Positions 38,885-47,910 of a stretch of DNA of 64,000 bases are shown in pieces. This stretch comes from Paraliobacillus zengyii (GTDB lineage Bacteria > Bacillota > Bacilli > Bacillales > Amphibacillaceae): positions 2,501,501 to 2,565,500 of the forward strand of contig NZ_CP029797.1 of NCBI RefSeq assembly GCF_003268595.1. The letters run 5' to 3'. The notes beneath the pieces are model-generated. The model saw only the letters and a program-made list of their open reading frames with translations. It was not told the origin of the DNA and made no database searches. Made by a program: the position numbers and the translations under genes. Position 1 is the first letter of the stretch. The number at the start of each line of letters is the position of its first letter.

Positions 38885-39478
38885 TTATTTACTATTCCAT
38901 TTTCCGACTTGCATCATGGTATAAATAGCTTGCCCTAAGCGCATAGAAAAAATACATGTACAATTTGAATTAACTAACCTTTGTTGAAACACTGGTGTTA
39001 CTTTAAATTCTGGACTTTCTTTTATATTTACAAATTGGTCTAAAACAGCACCTATACAACCTTTTACTGTCCAACAAAGTCCAGCCAACAATCCTGTACT
39101 CGTTGCTTCGGCAGTGCCAATAGTAGTTTCCCAATTAAGAGAATGCATATTGACTTTTTTTAATCTTGCTCTAATCAATTTGTGGAATTTTTGATTTTTT
39201 CTATAAAGCTTTATCTGTGGTTTTACTTTTTCTTGTGATTGATTAAAAAATGTTTGAATCGACTCTATCAAATCCATTGCTTCCTCTTCAAATACATCCT
39301 TTAAAACAATTTCATACGCTCTTTCATGCATTTTTATTCCTGCTACATGAATAATAATAGTAGCTGTCATTATTTCTTGACTGCACTCCAAATAAAGTTT
39401 CACTTTTATCGATAAACACATCACTAGTAGTAGCAGTATAAGTAAAATTAATAAGAAGATTAAAATGATAGCATACAT
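38885..39478 (-). CDS. ytfI: DUF2953 protein (YtfI-like)
   Basis: A protein of 197 residues with one N-terminal membrane helix (about 4–25) and a C-terminal conserved region LNWETTIGTAEATSTGLLAGLCWTVKG-type, typical of DUF2953. It precedes the gerW-like gene. Function unknown; a sporulation link is by neighbourhood only. GGAGGTG precedes the ATG. Confidence 0.88.
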   Translation of the reverse strand: MYAIILIFLLILLILLLLVMCLSIKVKLYLECSQEIMTATIIIHVAGIKMHERAYEIVLKDVFEEEAMDLIESIQTFFNQSQEKVKPQIKLYRKNQKFHKLIRARLKKVNMHSLNWETTIGTAEATSTGLLAGLCWTVKGCIGAVLDQFVNIKESPEFKVTPVFQQRLVNSNCTCIFSMRLGQAIYTMMQVGKWNSK

Positions 39479-39603
39479 ATTCTAAAACACCTCCATAGTA
39501 ACAGTATGGCGATCAAACAATATCCTAAACAGATAACGCGTTTAATATTGGTTGATAATGGTTATAAGTAGAATAGTTAGCTTTTACAATTGGGAGGAAT
39601 TTT

Positions 39604-40404
39604 ATGTCAAATAATAAAAATATATATTTTTATTATCAAAAAGAGAATGTTTCAAAGGAAGAATTAATTAAATTATTTCAAGCTAGTGATCAGAACGGAT
39701 TTTCAATTGTGAAAAATCATCAAGATGCAGATATAATTGTATGTATCGGAGATGATGGTACTTATCTACAAGGTGTTCGTCACACTGGTTTTCTTGATAA
39801 TTGCTTATATGTTGGTTTATCTAAGGAAAATGAGGTTGGACTATATGCTGACTTTTCAACAGATCGTATTCATGAGCTATTTGATGCATTAATTTCTAAA
39901 GATATCAAAAAACAAAAGTTCCCAATTATAGAAGTATCTATAAATGGAGAGGCACCATTCTATTGTTTAAATGAAGCTAGTGTAAGGTCTTCTATTATTA
40001 AAACAATAGTTATTGACGTCTATATTAACGATAGTTATTTTGAGCGCTTTAGAGGGGACGGCTTAATTGTAGCTACACCAACTGGTAGTACTGGGTATAA
40101 TAAATCAATTTCAGGGGCTATTGTAGATCCTAATATCCCTTGTTTTCAAATGACAGAACTTGCTTCGATAAACAATAATAATTATCGAACATTAGGATCA
40201 TCATTAGTATTGGGAGAAAATAAAAAATTGCGCTTAGAAATATTACAGGACGGTAATGATTATCCTGTTATTGGATTAGATAATGAAGCCTACTCTATTC
40301 GCAATATTAGAGATATATCATTTACAATGAGCGCGAAAACAATTCAGACAATACAATTATCGCAAAATAGTTATTTCGATCGATTAAAACAACTGTATTT
40401 ATAA
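39604..40404 (+). CDS. nadK: NAD kinase
   Basis: Phosphorylates NAD to NADP. A protein of 266 residues of the Gram-positive second type (YtdI/NadK2): the usual GGDGT motif reads CIGDDGTYLQ, and the nucleotide-binding segments are LNEASVR and ATPTGSTGYNKSISGA. A GGGAGG site precedes the ATG. It diverges from ytfI and converges with ytcJ at a shared terminator. Confidence 0.94.
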   Translation: MSNNKNIYFYYQKENVSKEELIKLFQASDQNGFSIVKNHQDADIIVCIGDDGTYLQGVRHTGFLDNCLYVGLSKENEVGLYADFSTDRIHELFDALISKDIKKQKFPIIEVSINGEAPFYCLNEASVRSSIIKTIVIDVYINDSYFERFRGDGLIVATPTGSTGYNKSISGAIVDPNIPCFQMTELASINNNNYRTLGSSLVLGENKKLRLEILQDGNDYPVIGLDNEAYSIRNIRDISFTMSAKTIQTIQLSQNSYFDRLKQLYL

Positions 40405-40415
40405 TGCACCAACCT

Positions 40416-40446
40416 AAAAAAACAGCTCAACTGAGCTGTTTTTTAT
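40416..40446. terminator. Bidirectional terminator between nadK and ytcJ
   Basis: AACAGCTCA and TGAGCTGTT form a 9-bp stem flanked by A- and T-runs, between two converging genes. Confidence 0.88.
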
Positions 40447-42044
40447 TATTTACGCTGATACATAATAGTTCCATCGACTACCGTCTTTTGAACTTTACTA
40501 GTGTGAATTGACTCCTTCTCTATCTTAAATAAGTCTTGATCAAATACCGTAAAATCTGCTACATAGCCAGGTAAAATCATGCCACGATCTTGTTCATGGT
40601 CAATAACATATGCACTTCCTTTGGTATATAAGGAAACCGCTTCATAAACAGATAGTTGCTCTTTTTCATTATAAATTCTACCGTCTAGACTTGATTTTCG
40701 TAAAACAAACGCCTCGATTCCTAATAAAGGATCCACTTCTTCAATTGGTGCATCTGATCCTGCTGCACAAGGGATTTCTTCTTGTAAAAATGTCTTCCAA
40801 GGATACGAGTTATTTGCCCGAATTGCTCCTAGCCTTTCTATCACCCAAGGGAAATCGGAAGATACAAATGTAGGTTGAATATCTAATACTACATTTATTT
40901 GTTTTAATGCTTTTATTACGTTTGGATTGATAACTAAAGAATGAATAATGCGATCTTTTCTATTGTTCTTTAATGGATACTTTGCCAGCAACCTTGCAAT
41001 TGTTAAAATAGCTTGATCTCCTATCGCATGAACTGCAATCGGCATTTCTAGTTGACGTGCACGTTTGATTAGTACTTCTAAACTTTCTGGCCTATGAATA
41101 GCGATACCATAATTAGATGTGTCATCTGAATAGGCTTCTTGTAGCCAAGCAGTTCGACCACCTAGTGCCCCATCAGAAAAAATCTTCATTGCACCTAGCG
41201 AGACATAATCATTACCAGAACCGTAGGCTAAACCTTGTTCATACATATCTTCTATAACTTCATGATGGACAAGTAAATGTGCGCGGAATTTTCGCGTGAT
41301 CCCATCTATTCCTGCATGAAATGCTTGCCACGTTTTATCAAAGCTATCAGCACCATAATAGGCGAGATCCTCACTGTGTCCACCTACTAGACCTAATCGC
41401 AATAAATCATCAACTGAGGTAGTAACTAAATCTCTTAATTCTTTCGTTGAAATATCTGGAATAGCTTGTTTAACTAAATCCTGTGCGTTATCCAAAAAGT
41501 AACCCGTTAGCTCTCCTGATTTATCACGGACTATTTTGCCACCTTGTGGATCCATGGCTTCTTTATTTACATTTGCTAGTTCGATTGCGTTGGAATTTGC
41601 AATTATAGCATGACGACAAACGCGCGTTAACATAATCGGATGATTTGTTGTAATTTCATCTAGTTCTGTTTTATGAATAACACGTGGATCTTCCCACTGA
41701 TTTTCATTCCAACCTTCACCAATTAACCATGATCCATTACTTAATCCTTTAATACGGTCTTTAACAGCAAATAATACTTGTTCTGGACTAGTCATCTTCG
41801 ATAAATCTAAATGAACTATTTTTTCACCGTGTCCGATAATATGTAAGTGACTATCAACAAAACCGGGAAACATTACATTTCCTTTTAAATCTTGATATTC
41901 CTTAATAGCTTTCTCATACTTTTCTTTTAATTTATGTAAATGACCACTTTCAATAATATAACCATTTTCCGTATAAATTGCTTCTACAGTTTCTCCTATT
42001 TCTCTCATCGTGTATATCGTACCACCATACCATAATGTACCCAT
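40446..42044 (-). CDS. ytcJ: YtcJ-like metal-dependent amidohydrolase
   Basis: A protein of 532 residues of the amidohydrolase superfamily 3: FPGFVDSHLHIIGHGE supplies the HxH metal ligands, AVHAIGDQAI a further histidine, and AAGSDAPIEEVDPLLGI the catalytic aspartate. The substrate is unknown. The start is ATG 42044; the preceding TTG is less likely since AAGGGAG is 9 nt from the ATG. Confidence 0.92.
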   Translation of the reverse strand: MGTLWYGGTIYTMREIGETVEAIYTENGYIIESGHLHKLKEKYEKAIKEYQDLKGNVMFPGFVDSHLHIIGHGEKIVHLDLSKMTSPEQVLFAVKDRIKGLSNGSWLIGEGWNENQWEDPRVIHKTELDEITTNHPIMLTRVCRHAIIANSNAIELANVNKEAMDPQGGKIVRDKSGELTGYFLDNAQDLVKQAIPDISTKELRDLVTTSVDDLLRLGLVGGHSEDLAYYGADSFDKTWQAFHAGIDGITRKFRAHLLVHHEVIEDMYEQGLAYGSGNDYVSLGAMKIFSDGALGGRTAWLQEAYSDDTSNYGIAIHRPESLEVLIKRARQLEMPIAVHAIGDQAILTIARLLAKYPLKNNRKDRIIHSLVINPNVIKALKQINVVLDIQPTFVSSDFPWVIERLGAIRANNSYPWKTFLQEEIPCAAGSDAPIEEVDPLLGIEAFVLRKSSLDGRIYNEKEQLSVYEAVSLYTKGSAYVIDHEQDRGMILPGYVADFTVFDQDLFKIEKESIHTSKVQKTVVDGTIMYQRK

Positions 42045-42145
42045 CAACTGATTCTCCCTTTATTTGCCTTACTCCTTATAAAAAGCTAAAAGATGATAAT
42101 TGAAGCAATTCCCTTATATAAAAGATAGCAAATTTTCTACATATT

Positions 42146-42176
42146 TAAAAGAGTAGTGCTCAGATTGAGCACTACT
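42146..42176 (-). terminator. Terminator of the SASP gene
   Basis: AGTAGTGCTCA pairs perfectly with TGAGCACTACT, followed on the minus strand by TTTT. Confidence 0.85.
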
Positions 42177-42195
42177 CATGTTTATGCCATTTTTA

Positions 42196-42408
42196 TTATG
42201 ATTGTTGTGATTGTCCGCTCATTTGTTGCTCTGCCATTTGAACTAGACGTTTTGTTATTTCTCCACCAACTGAACCGTTAGCACGAGAAGTAGTATCAGC
42301 TCCAAGACTTACACCAAACTCTTGCGCAATTTCATATTTCATTTGATCTAATGCTTGGCTAACGCCAGGTACTACTAAGTTGTTTGAACTGTTGTTGTTA
42401 CTTGCCAT
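42196..42408 (-). CDS. sspA: Alpha/beta-type small acid-soluble spore protein
   Basis: A DNA-coating spore protein of 70 residues. The core [17 protein letters not shown] contains the GPR protease site (cleavage between Glu and Ile), and [18 protein letters not shown] is the second conserved block. The start is ATG 42408 after GGAGGTG, with a longer upstream frame rejected. A forespore-type promoter lies upstream. The symbol is by position next to thiI, as in B. subtilis; other alpha/beta paralogues are nearly identical. Confidence 0.95.
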   Translation of the reverse strand: MASNNNSSNNLVVPGVSQALDQMKYEIAQEFGVSLGADTTSRANGSVGGEITKRLVQMAEQQMSGQSQQS

Positions 42409-42438
42409 GACTTCTTCACCTCCTCTGTGGTACATCTA

Positions 42439-42468
42439 TAGAATGTGCACGAAGGAGTAAAACAATAC
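42439..42468 (-). promoter_or_regulatory. Probable sigma-G promoter of the SASP gene
   Basis: On the minus strand GTATTG (42468–42463) and CATTCTA (42445–42439) are separated by 17 bp, close to the sigma-G/F pattern. Position and gene type support forespore expression. Confidence 0.6.
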
Positions 42469-42521
42469 AATAAAATAATTGGTAGTTGTTTCATCTATCA
42501 CCTAAATTTGCGTATTGCCTT

Positions 42522-43724
42522 TTAAAACAGGTCTGTCATGGGATCTGTCTCTTTTGAATTAGTAGAAATCATAATGACTTCAATATTATCAAGAATATCT
42601 TGGATATCTTTTTCTATATCCATTTGCTCTTCAAAATAAACTACTTTATCTAGTTTTGGTTTTGTTTTAGGCGCTTTAGGTACAAATACAGTACAGCAAT
42701 CTTCAAATGGACGAATTGAAATACCGTATGTTCCGATTCTCTCAGCGATTGTGATAATTTCTTCTTTATCCATCGCAATTAAGGGTCTTAATATTGGATA
42801 GCGCGTAATATTATTTATAGCATGCATGCTTTCCATCGTCTGACTCGCAACTTGTCCTAAACTATCTCCCGTTGTAATAGATAGGATGCCTTCCTTTTTC
42901 GCAATTTTTTCACTAATTAACATCATCATTCTTCGCATTACTGTCATAGAATAACCATAGGGTATTTCTCGATGAATCTTCTGTTGCAATGTAGTAAAAG
43001 GAACAATATGAACAGTCACTTTCTTACCGTAATTTGCCAATTCAGCTGCTAAATCCAAGACTTTTTGCTTTGCTGCTTCACTTGTGAATGGTGGAGAATG
43101 AAAGTGTACCGCCTCTACATGCACGCCTCTTTGCATTGTTAAGTAACCAGCTACTGGGCTGTCGATGCCTCCAGATAATAGTAACAATGACTTTCCTGCA
43201 GTTCCAACTGGCAACCCGCCAGCTCCTTTGGTTCTTTGTGAGGTAATATATGTGGCATCAGTTCGAATATCTAAATGTACTTCTACATCAGGATGATGCA
43301 CATCGACTGTATAATCTTCCGTATTCGTCAGCAGATGTGAGCCTACTACATGATTAAACTCCTGCGAACCAATCGGGAAATCCTTATTTGCTCTTTTCGT
43401 TGTTATTTTAAATGTTTTAACGTTCTCTGCTTCTTTTAAAGCAAATAATGCTGCGTCTTTAATTTGATCTGGATCATTTTCTACTTTGATTGCTATACTC
43501 AAACTTTGAATACCAAAAATATATTTACATTTTTCCATTATTTTCTGCGGATCTTCTCCATTTAACATTATAGACATACGATCACGAGCATTTTTAATTT
43601 TCACTTTTGGAAATCCTTGAAGTTTGTTTCTAATATTTTCATGTAGTTGATATATGAAAATCTTTCTATTCTTACCTTTTAAAGCCAATTCACCGTATCG
43701 AATTAATATATGGTCATATAACAT
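42522..43724 (-). CDS. thiI: tRNA 4-thiouridine synthetase ThiI
   Basis: Adenylates tRNA U8 and transfers sulfur; it also supports thiamine thiazole synthesis. A protein of 400 residues: a ferredoxin-like N-terminal region and THUMP domain (about 60–165), then the PP-loop LLSGGIDSPVAGYL. It lacks the C-terminal rhodanese domain of the E. coli enzyme, as usual for Bacillus. It starts 5 nt after the nifZ stop, so its sulfur donor is cotranscribed. Confidence 0.96.
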   Translation of the reverse strand: MLYDHILIRYGELALKGKNRKIFIYQLHENIRNKLQGFPKVKIKNARDRMSIMLNGEDPQKIMEKCKYIFGIQSLSIAIKVENDPDQIKDAALFALKEAENVKTFKITTKRANKDFPIGSQEFNHVVGSHLLTNTEDYTVDVHHPDVEVHLDIRTDATYITSQRTKGAGGLPVGTAGKSLLLLSGGIDSPVAGYLTMQRGVHVEAVHFHSPPFTSEAAKQKVLDLAAELANYGKKVTVHIVPFTTLQQKIHREIPYGYSMTVMRRMMMLISEKIAKKEGILSITTGDSLGQVASQTMESMHAINNITRYPILRPLIAMDKEEIITIAERIGTYGISIRPFEDCCTVFVPKAPKTKPKLDKVVYFEEQMDIEKDIQDILDNIEVIMISTNSKETDPMTDLF

Positions 43725-43729
43725 TTTAT

Positions 43730-44869
43730 CTACCCCATTACTTTACTCAATTGTTGTATCACTTTTTTTAACGATCTACTGAATAGTTCAATCTCTTCTT
43801 TTGTATTTTGATAAGACAAGCTAATCCTCAATGCTGAGGTTGTTCGATTATGCGGAAAACCTGCAGCTTTTAAAATTGCACTTTCATCTGGTTTTTTCGA
43901 TGAACATGCAGATTTAGTTGAGATGAATATATCTCGTTCACCTAATGCGTGAATTACTACTTCAGGTTTATAACCAGGTATTGAAATATTTAAAATATGT
44001 GGTGCCTGATTTTCTACTGTATTAATTTTAACTGAAGTGATCAACTCTAATTCATCTCGTAACTGTTTATTTAGCTTATATAGGTGAGCATGGTCTGTTT
44101 CTTCCTTTTCTGTAATTAGACGCATTGCCTTGACTAAAGAAACGATTCCAGCCAAATTCTCTGTACCAGACCGATAATTCATTTGTTGATGGCCACCATG
44201 AAATAAGGGAAATAGGTTGGTACCTTTTTTAATATACAATAATCCGGTTCCTTTTAATCCATGAAATTTATGACCCGAAATAGTCCATAAATCAATTCCG
44301 CTATCAGCTAATTGCAAAGGAATTTTTCCAAATCCTTGGACATCATCAACATGAAAATAGGTAGTAGGTATATCTTTTACAAGTTGTCCAATAGCTTTAA
44401 TGGGTTGAACTGTTCCTAACTCATTGTTTACATGCATCACACTTATTAAAATTGTTTCCTTTGTAAGAGCTGCTTTCACATCATCAATCTCCACAATCCC
44501 ATCATGATTCACAGGTAAATAAGTAACTTTAAAGCCTAATGTTTCTAATGATTCACATGCTTCTATAACAGAAGGATGCTCAATTTGAGTTGTAATTATA
44601 TGCTTACCATGACTTTGATGTGCTAAAGCAATTCCTTTTATTGCCGTATTATTCCCTTCCGTTCCACCGGAAGTAAAAATAATCTCACTTTGATCAACAG
44701 AAAGAATAGCAGATGCTTGTTGTTGTGCTTTACGAAGCAATGTTCCTGCATCAATACCGAAACGATGAATAGATGAAGGATTACCATAAAATTGTTTTGA
44801 AACCTGGTTGAAACTATCTAATACATCTTTATATGGCTTTGTTGTAGCGCTATTATCAAAATAAATCAT
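43730..44869 (-). CDS. nifZ: Cysteine desulfurase dedicated to ThiI (NifZ/YtbJ-like)
   Basis: A PLP enzyme of 379 residues releasing sulfur from cysteine. It begins MIYFDNSATTKPYKDVLD; the PLP lysine is in SGHKFHGLKGTG and the catalytic cysteine in STKSACSSKKPDES. The start is ATG 44869, 7 nt after AAGGAG; the longer frame upstream contains that ribosome binding site. It is tightly linked to thiI, matching the B. subtilis NifZ–ThiI pair. Confidence 0.95.
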   Translation of the reverse strand: MIYFDNSATTKPYKDVLDSFNQVSKQFYGNPSSIHRFGIDAGTLLRKAQQQASAILSVDQSEIIFTSGGTEGNNTAIKGIALAHQSHGKHIITTQIEHPSVIEACESLETLGFKVTYLPVNHDGIVEIDDVKAALTKETILISVMHVNNELGTVQPIKAIGQLVKDIPTTYFHVDDVQGFGKIPLQLADSGIDLWTISGHKFHGLKGTGLLYIKKGTNLFPLFHGGHQQMNYRSGTENLAGIVSLVKAMRLITEKEETDHAHLYKLNKQLRDELELITSVKINTVENQAPHILNISIPGYKPEVVIHALGERDIFISTKSACSSKKPDESAILKAAGFPHNRTTSALRISLSYQNTKEEIELFSRSLKKVIQQLSKVMG

Positions 44870-44960
44870 TGAGAGTCTCCTTAATTTCCTTTTTGCATTG
44901 AAATATCTTAACATAGTTCGTCCACATTGGAAAGATGCTGTTTCCTTTAAAAAGTGCATT

Positions 44961-44990
44961 CAAAAACCCCTCACTATCAGTAGCAAGGGG
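44961..44990 (-). terminator. Terminator of the small membrane protein gene
   Basis: Minus-strand CCCCTTGCTA pairs with TAGTGAGGGG around a four-base loop, followed by TTTTTG. It separates the gene at 45017 from nifZ. Confidence 0.85.
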
Positions 44991-45016
44991 CATCATAAAA
45001 TAAGGAACTCACTAAT

Positions 45017-45373
45017 TTATTCTTTACCAATATTTAAAGCAGCTAACAGTTCATCAATGGATACAGCATTATCTACTTCAAAATCATACAATATGTTTTG
45101 GTCTATATTTGTATTATCCGCAAGTTGTACATCTTGATTCTCTTCATCCATACTTTCAACTGGCATGTCTTGGTCTGCACTATTTGTTTCTGAGTCTACT
45201 TGCTTAAATCTATTCGTTTGATTACTCAAGGCAACTTCTTCTCGTACAGAAGTTGTGTGTTGTTTAGCCATTAATTCAGGAGAATCTCTCCCAATTAAAA
45301 TGATAAAGAACACGATCCATATAATCACTGCTGAGCTACTTAGTCCAATAATCATCCATTTCTTGATGTTCAT
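45017..45373 (-). CDS. Small single-pass membrane protein, unknown
   Basis: A protein of 118 residues. One helix (about 6–27, WMIIGLSSSAVIIWIVFFIILI) follows a short basic N-terminus, so the acidic, asparagine- and glutamine-rich remainder is probably outside the cell. No recognised domain. An AAAGGA site precedes the ATG, 14 nt after the ezrA stop, so it is probably cotranscribed with ezrA and ends at its own terminator. A role at the division site is only a contextual guess. Confidence 0.72.
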   Translation of the reverse strand: MNIKKWMIIGLSSSAVIIWIVFFIILIGRDSPELMAKQHTTSVREEVALSNQTNRFKQVDSETNSADQDMPVESMDEENQDVQLADNTNIDQNILYDFEVDNAVSIDELLAALNIGKE

Positions 45374-45387
45374 GTTTAGTTTCCTTT

Positions 45388-47082
45388 CTAACTTGGAACT
45401 TGTATGCGAGTTTCCAGACGTTTTAACGCACCTGGGTCAATTTCTTCTAATGCATTTGCAGCTGTCTCTAGCGCGCCTTCATAAGCGTAATCTCGAAACT
45501 GCTTTTCTGATTCTGCCAATTTCGCAGCTAGTAATGGGTATTTACTACGGTAGCGATTTGCATATTGAATAACTGTTTCAACTAAATATGCTTGCTCAAG
45601 TAATAAATTAGTGTCTTCAATCATTGTTTGAACAGAAGTTTCAGCTTCTATTAATACATGTTGCACTTGACCCATATCAAGTGGCTGCTTCGCAAGACTT
45701 TCCATTACAAGATTACTTTTTCTTGATGCCTCTTCTAAGCTATTCCATAAAAATGACGGTACGCCAGGAATATTACTTTTTTGTAGTTTTTTGTTTGTAT
45801 CAAACAAATCCCTTTTTAATTCTTCTACTTTCTTTTTGGCTTCTAATTCATCCTTACGTATTGTCCGTACTTGTTCTTTAAAATCTTGATGAGAAGTCTG
45901 TAACTGTTGTAAATCTTGGTAGCTTGTTTCTAATTGATCACGCAGTGCAACGTATGTCTGTTTATCATTTTGTAAATCTGTTTCAATTTGTTCAAGTTGA
46001 CGTTGTAATTGATGAATCCACTTTTCTAAATTCGAATATAGTTCTAGATCACTTTCTTCTAAATAATAGGTTTGTTGTAAAGTTTCTACTTCTTCATTTG
46101 TTGCATCGAAGTCGACCGTTACTTCTTCTATTAATTTTTTAAAGTTAATTAAATGTTTTTCGATATAAGACTTAGCCTGGGCCTCTTTCTCTAATAAAGC
46201 ATAAATTTCATTAACTCGTTCATCAATCGATTGTAGTAAATCTGAAATTTCTTCTACATCGCCCTTTTCAAGTTGTTTCACGCAATTTTCTAGCTCATTT
46301 TGATAACTAGACAACTCTTTTTCCAAACCTAAATGTTCAATTCGATAACCCTGTTCCTTCATTTCTTTTACACCTGTCAAAAGTTCACGAATTTGTTCAG
46401 GTAGTTCTCGATTGCATTTTTTATAAATGATTGGAAACTCTTCTATTTTTACTGTTAGATGATTTAAATCAGTTTTTAAGTCCTCAACGAATTGTTTCGC
46501 CTCAAAGTAATTACCTAATTCAATAGCAGTAAAATATTGATCTAACAGTTGTTGCAATTCATTGATTTCTACTTCAAACCGAGCTTCAGCTTTTCCGTAT
46601 AGATGTCGATTTTGTAAAAGTTCTCTTCTTAAATGTTTAATTTGTGGTTGTACTTCTTCAACTTCTTTACGACTTTGCTTTTCCGAATCAAGTAATTGAT
46701 CTAATTCTACAAACATTTCTTCGATAGTTGATTCAATTCTTTGTAAAGTTTGGTCAACTGTTTTTAGATTTTTCTTAGCTTCTGAAACACGAAATCTATC
46801 AGCTGCTTCTTCAGCATCTAACAAATACTCTTCAATATCTGGAAGTTCTCTTGTTAAGATTTGATCCCAACTAACTTTCCAACCTTCAAATTTTTCTTGC
46901 GTCTCACCAGACAAGTTTAAACTTTTCACTCTTTGTAATTCCGTTGTCACATTACGATTCATGATATCCATTTTCCAGCTTTCATGCTTATCTACTTCAT
47001 CATATATTCTTTTGCGTAATAGTAAACCGACAATTATCAATGCAATTACAACGAGAATAACTCCTATGATGTAAGCCACCAT
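45388..47082 (-). CDS. ezrA: Septation ring formation regulator EzrA
   Basis: A negative regulator of FtsZ ring formation and a divisome member. A protein of 564 residues with an N-terminal membrane anchor (about 3–22) and four to five spectrin-like helical repeats giving long coiled coils to the C-terminus. The conserved start RIYDEVDKHESWKMDIMNRNV follows the anchor. A TAAGGGGG site precedes the ATG. The neighbours match Bacillus synteny, though hisJ and yttP are missing. Confidence 0.95.
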   Translation of the reverse strand: MVAYIIGVILVVIALIIVGLLLRKRIYDEVDKHESWKMDIMNRNVTTELQRVKSLNLSGETQEKFEGWKVSWDQILTRELPDIEEYLLDAEEAADRFRVSEAKKNLKTVDQTLQRIESTIEEMFVELDQLLDSEKQSRKEVEEVQPQIKHLRRELLQNRHLYGKAEARFEVEINELQQLLDQYFTAIELGNYFEAKQFVEDLKTDLNHLTVKIEEFPIIYKKCNRELPEQIRELLTGVKEMKEQGYRIEHLGLEKELSSYQNELENCVKQLEKGDVEEISDLLQSIDERVNEIYALLEKEAQAKSYIEKHLINFKKLIEEVTVDFDATNEEVETLQQTYYLEESDLELYSNLEKWIHQLQRQLEQIETDLQNDKQTYVALRDQLETSYQDLQQLQTSHQDFKEQVRTIRKDELEAKKKVEELKRDLFDTNKKLQKSNIPGVPSFLWNSLEEASRKSNLVMESLAKQPLDMGQVQHVLIEAETSVQTMIEDTNLLLEQAYLVETVIQYANRYRSKYPLLAAKLAESEKQFRDYAYEGALETAANALEEIDPGALKRLETRIQVPS

Positions 47083-47321
47083 GTTAATCCCCCTTAAACA
47101 AATAACAATCTTCTATAGTATTGATACACTTATCATTTTCTCAACAGTTCATCTAATAAATTAACATTCTAATAAAGAATATGTAGTAATCTTATGATAC
47201 CATGTTACACACTTATTTTGCTAAAAAAAATCAAATTATTTATCAAAATGACATTTTTCTTTATATTTTTTTCTGAAACACTTAAAATAATGACATTTTC
47301 TTCATTTTTCTTTCGTATTAA

Positions 47322-47351
47322 TTGCCTTATACACTACCTGTAAGCTATACT
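47322..47351 (+). promoter_or_regulatory. Sigma-A type promoter of the GAF-domain gene
   Basis: TTGCCT (47322–47327) and TATACT (47346–47351) with an 18-bp spacer, 38 bp before the ATG. It lies in the 307-bp divergent gap between ezrA and this gene; the rest of that gap is AT-rich and shows no gene. Confidence 0.65.
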
Positions 47352-47389
47352 ATTTTTTATAAGAAATATCCATACAGGGGGTAATTTAC

Positions 47390-47869
47390 ATGGGAGCTAT
47401 TCAAACAGATACAAATTCACGTGAAAAAGATTATCAGCTTTTACTCAAGCAAGTGGAAGCATTAATAGAGGACGAAAAAGATTTAATAGCAAATTTATCA
47501 AATGCAACAGCATTATTAAACCAATTTCTAAAAGAAATAAACTGGGTTGGTTTCTATCTACTGAAACAAAATGAGCTTGTTTTAGGACCATTTCAAGGAC
47601 TACCAGCTTGTGTTAGAATTTCAGTTGGAAAAGGTGTATGTGGAACAGCTGTAAGTGAGCGTAAGACCCAAAGAATTGCTGATGTTAATCAGTTTCCTGG
47701 GCATATCGCATGTGATGCAGCAAGCCAATCTGAAATTGTTGTTCCACTTATCGTAAATGAAGAAGTAATAGGTGTATTGGATATTGACAGTCCGAATCTC
47801 GATCGCTTTGATCAACTTGATCAAGAATACTTAGAGAAATTCGTTACTGTTATTCAAAAATATCTTTAA
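47390..47869 (+). CDS. ytsP: GAF-domain free methionine-(R)-sulfoxide reductase (YtsP-like)
   Basis: A protein of 159 residues consisting of one GAF domain. Three cysteines in LPACVRISVGKGVCGTAV and GHIACDAAS match the fRMsr family that reduces free methionine-R-sulfoxide. INWVGFYLL and IVVPLIVNEEVIGVLDIDS are conserved. A GGGGG site precedes the ATG. It converges with the diguanylate cyclase gene, as ytsP does with ytrP in B. subtilis. Confidence 0.93.
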   Translation: MGAIQTDTNSREKDYQLLLKQVEALIEDEKDLIANLSNATALLNQFLKEINWVGFYLLKQNELVLGPFQGLPACVRISVGKGVCGTAVSERKTQRIADVNQFPGHIACDAASQSEIVVPLIVNEEVIGVLDIDSPNLDRFDQLDQEYLEKFVTVIQKYL

Positions 47870-47910
47870 AAAGAAAGGCCTTTATCATCTGATAAAGGCC
47901 TTTCTTTTTA
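47869..47910. terminator. Bidirectional terminator between ytsP and dgcP
   Basis: AAAGAAAGGCCTTTATCA pairs perfectly with its complement with almost no loop; A/T tracts lie on both sides. It overlaps both stop codons or ends within a base or two of them. Confidence 0.9.
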
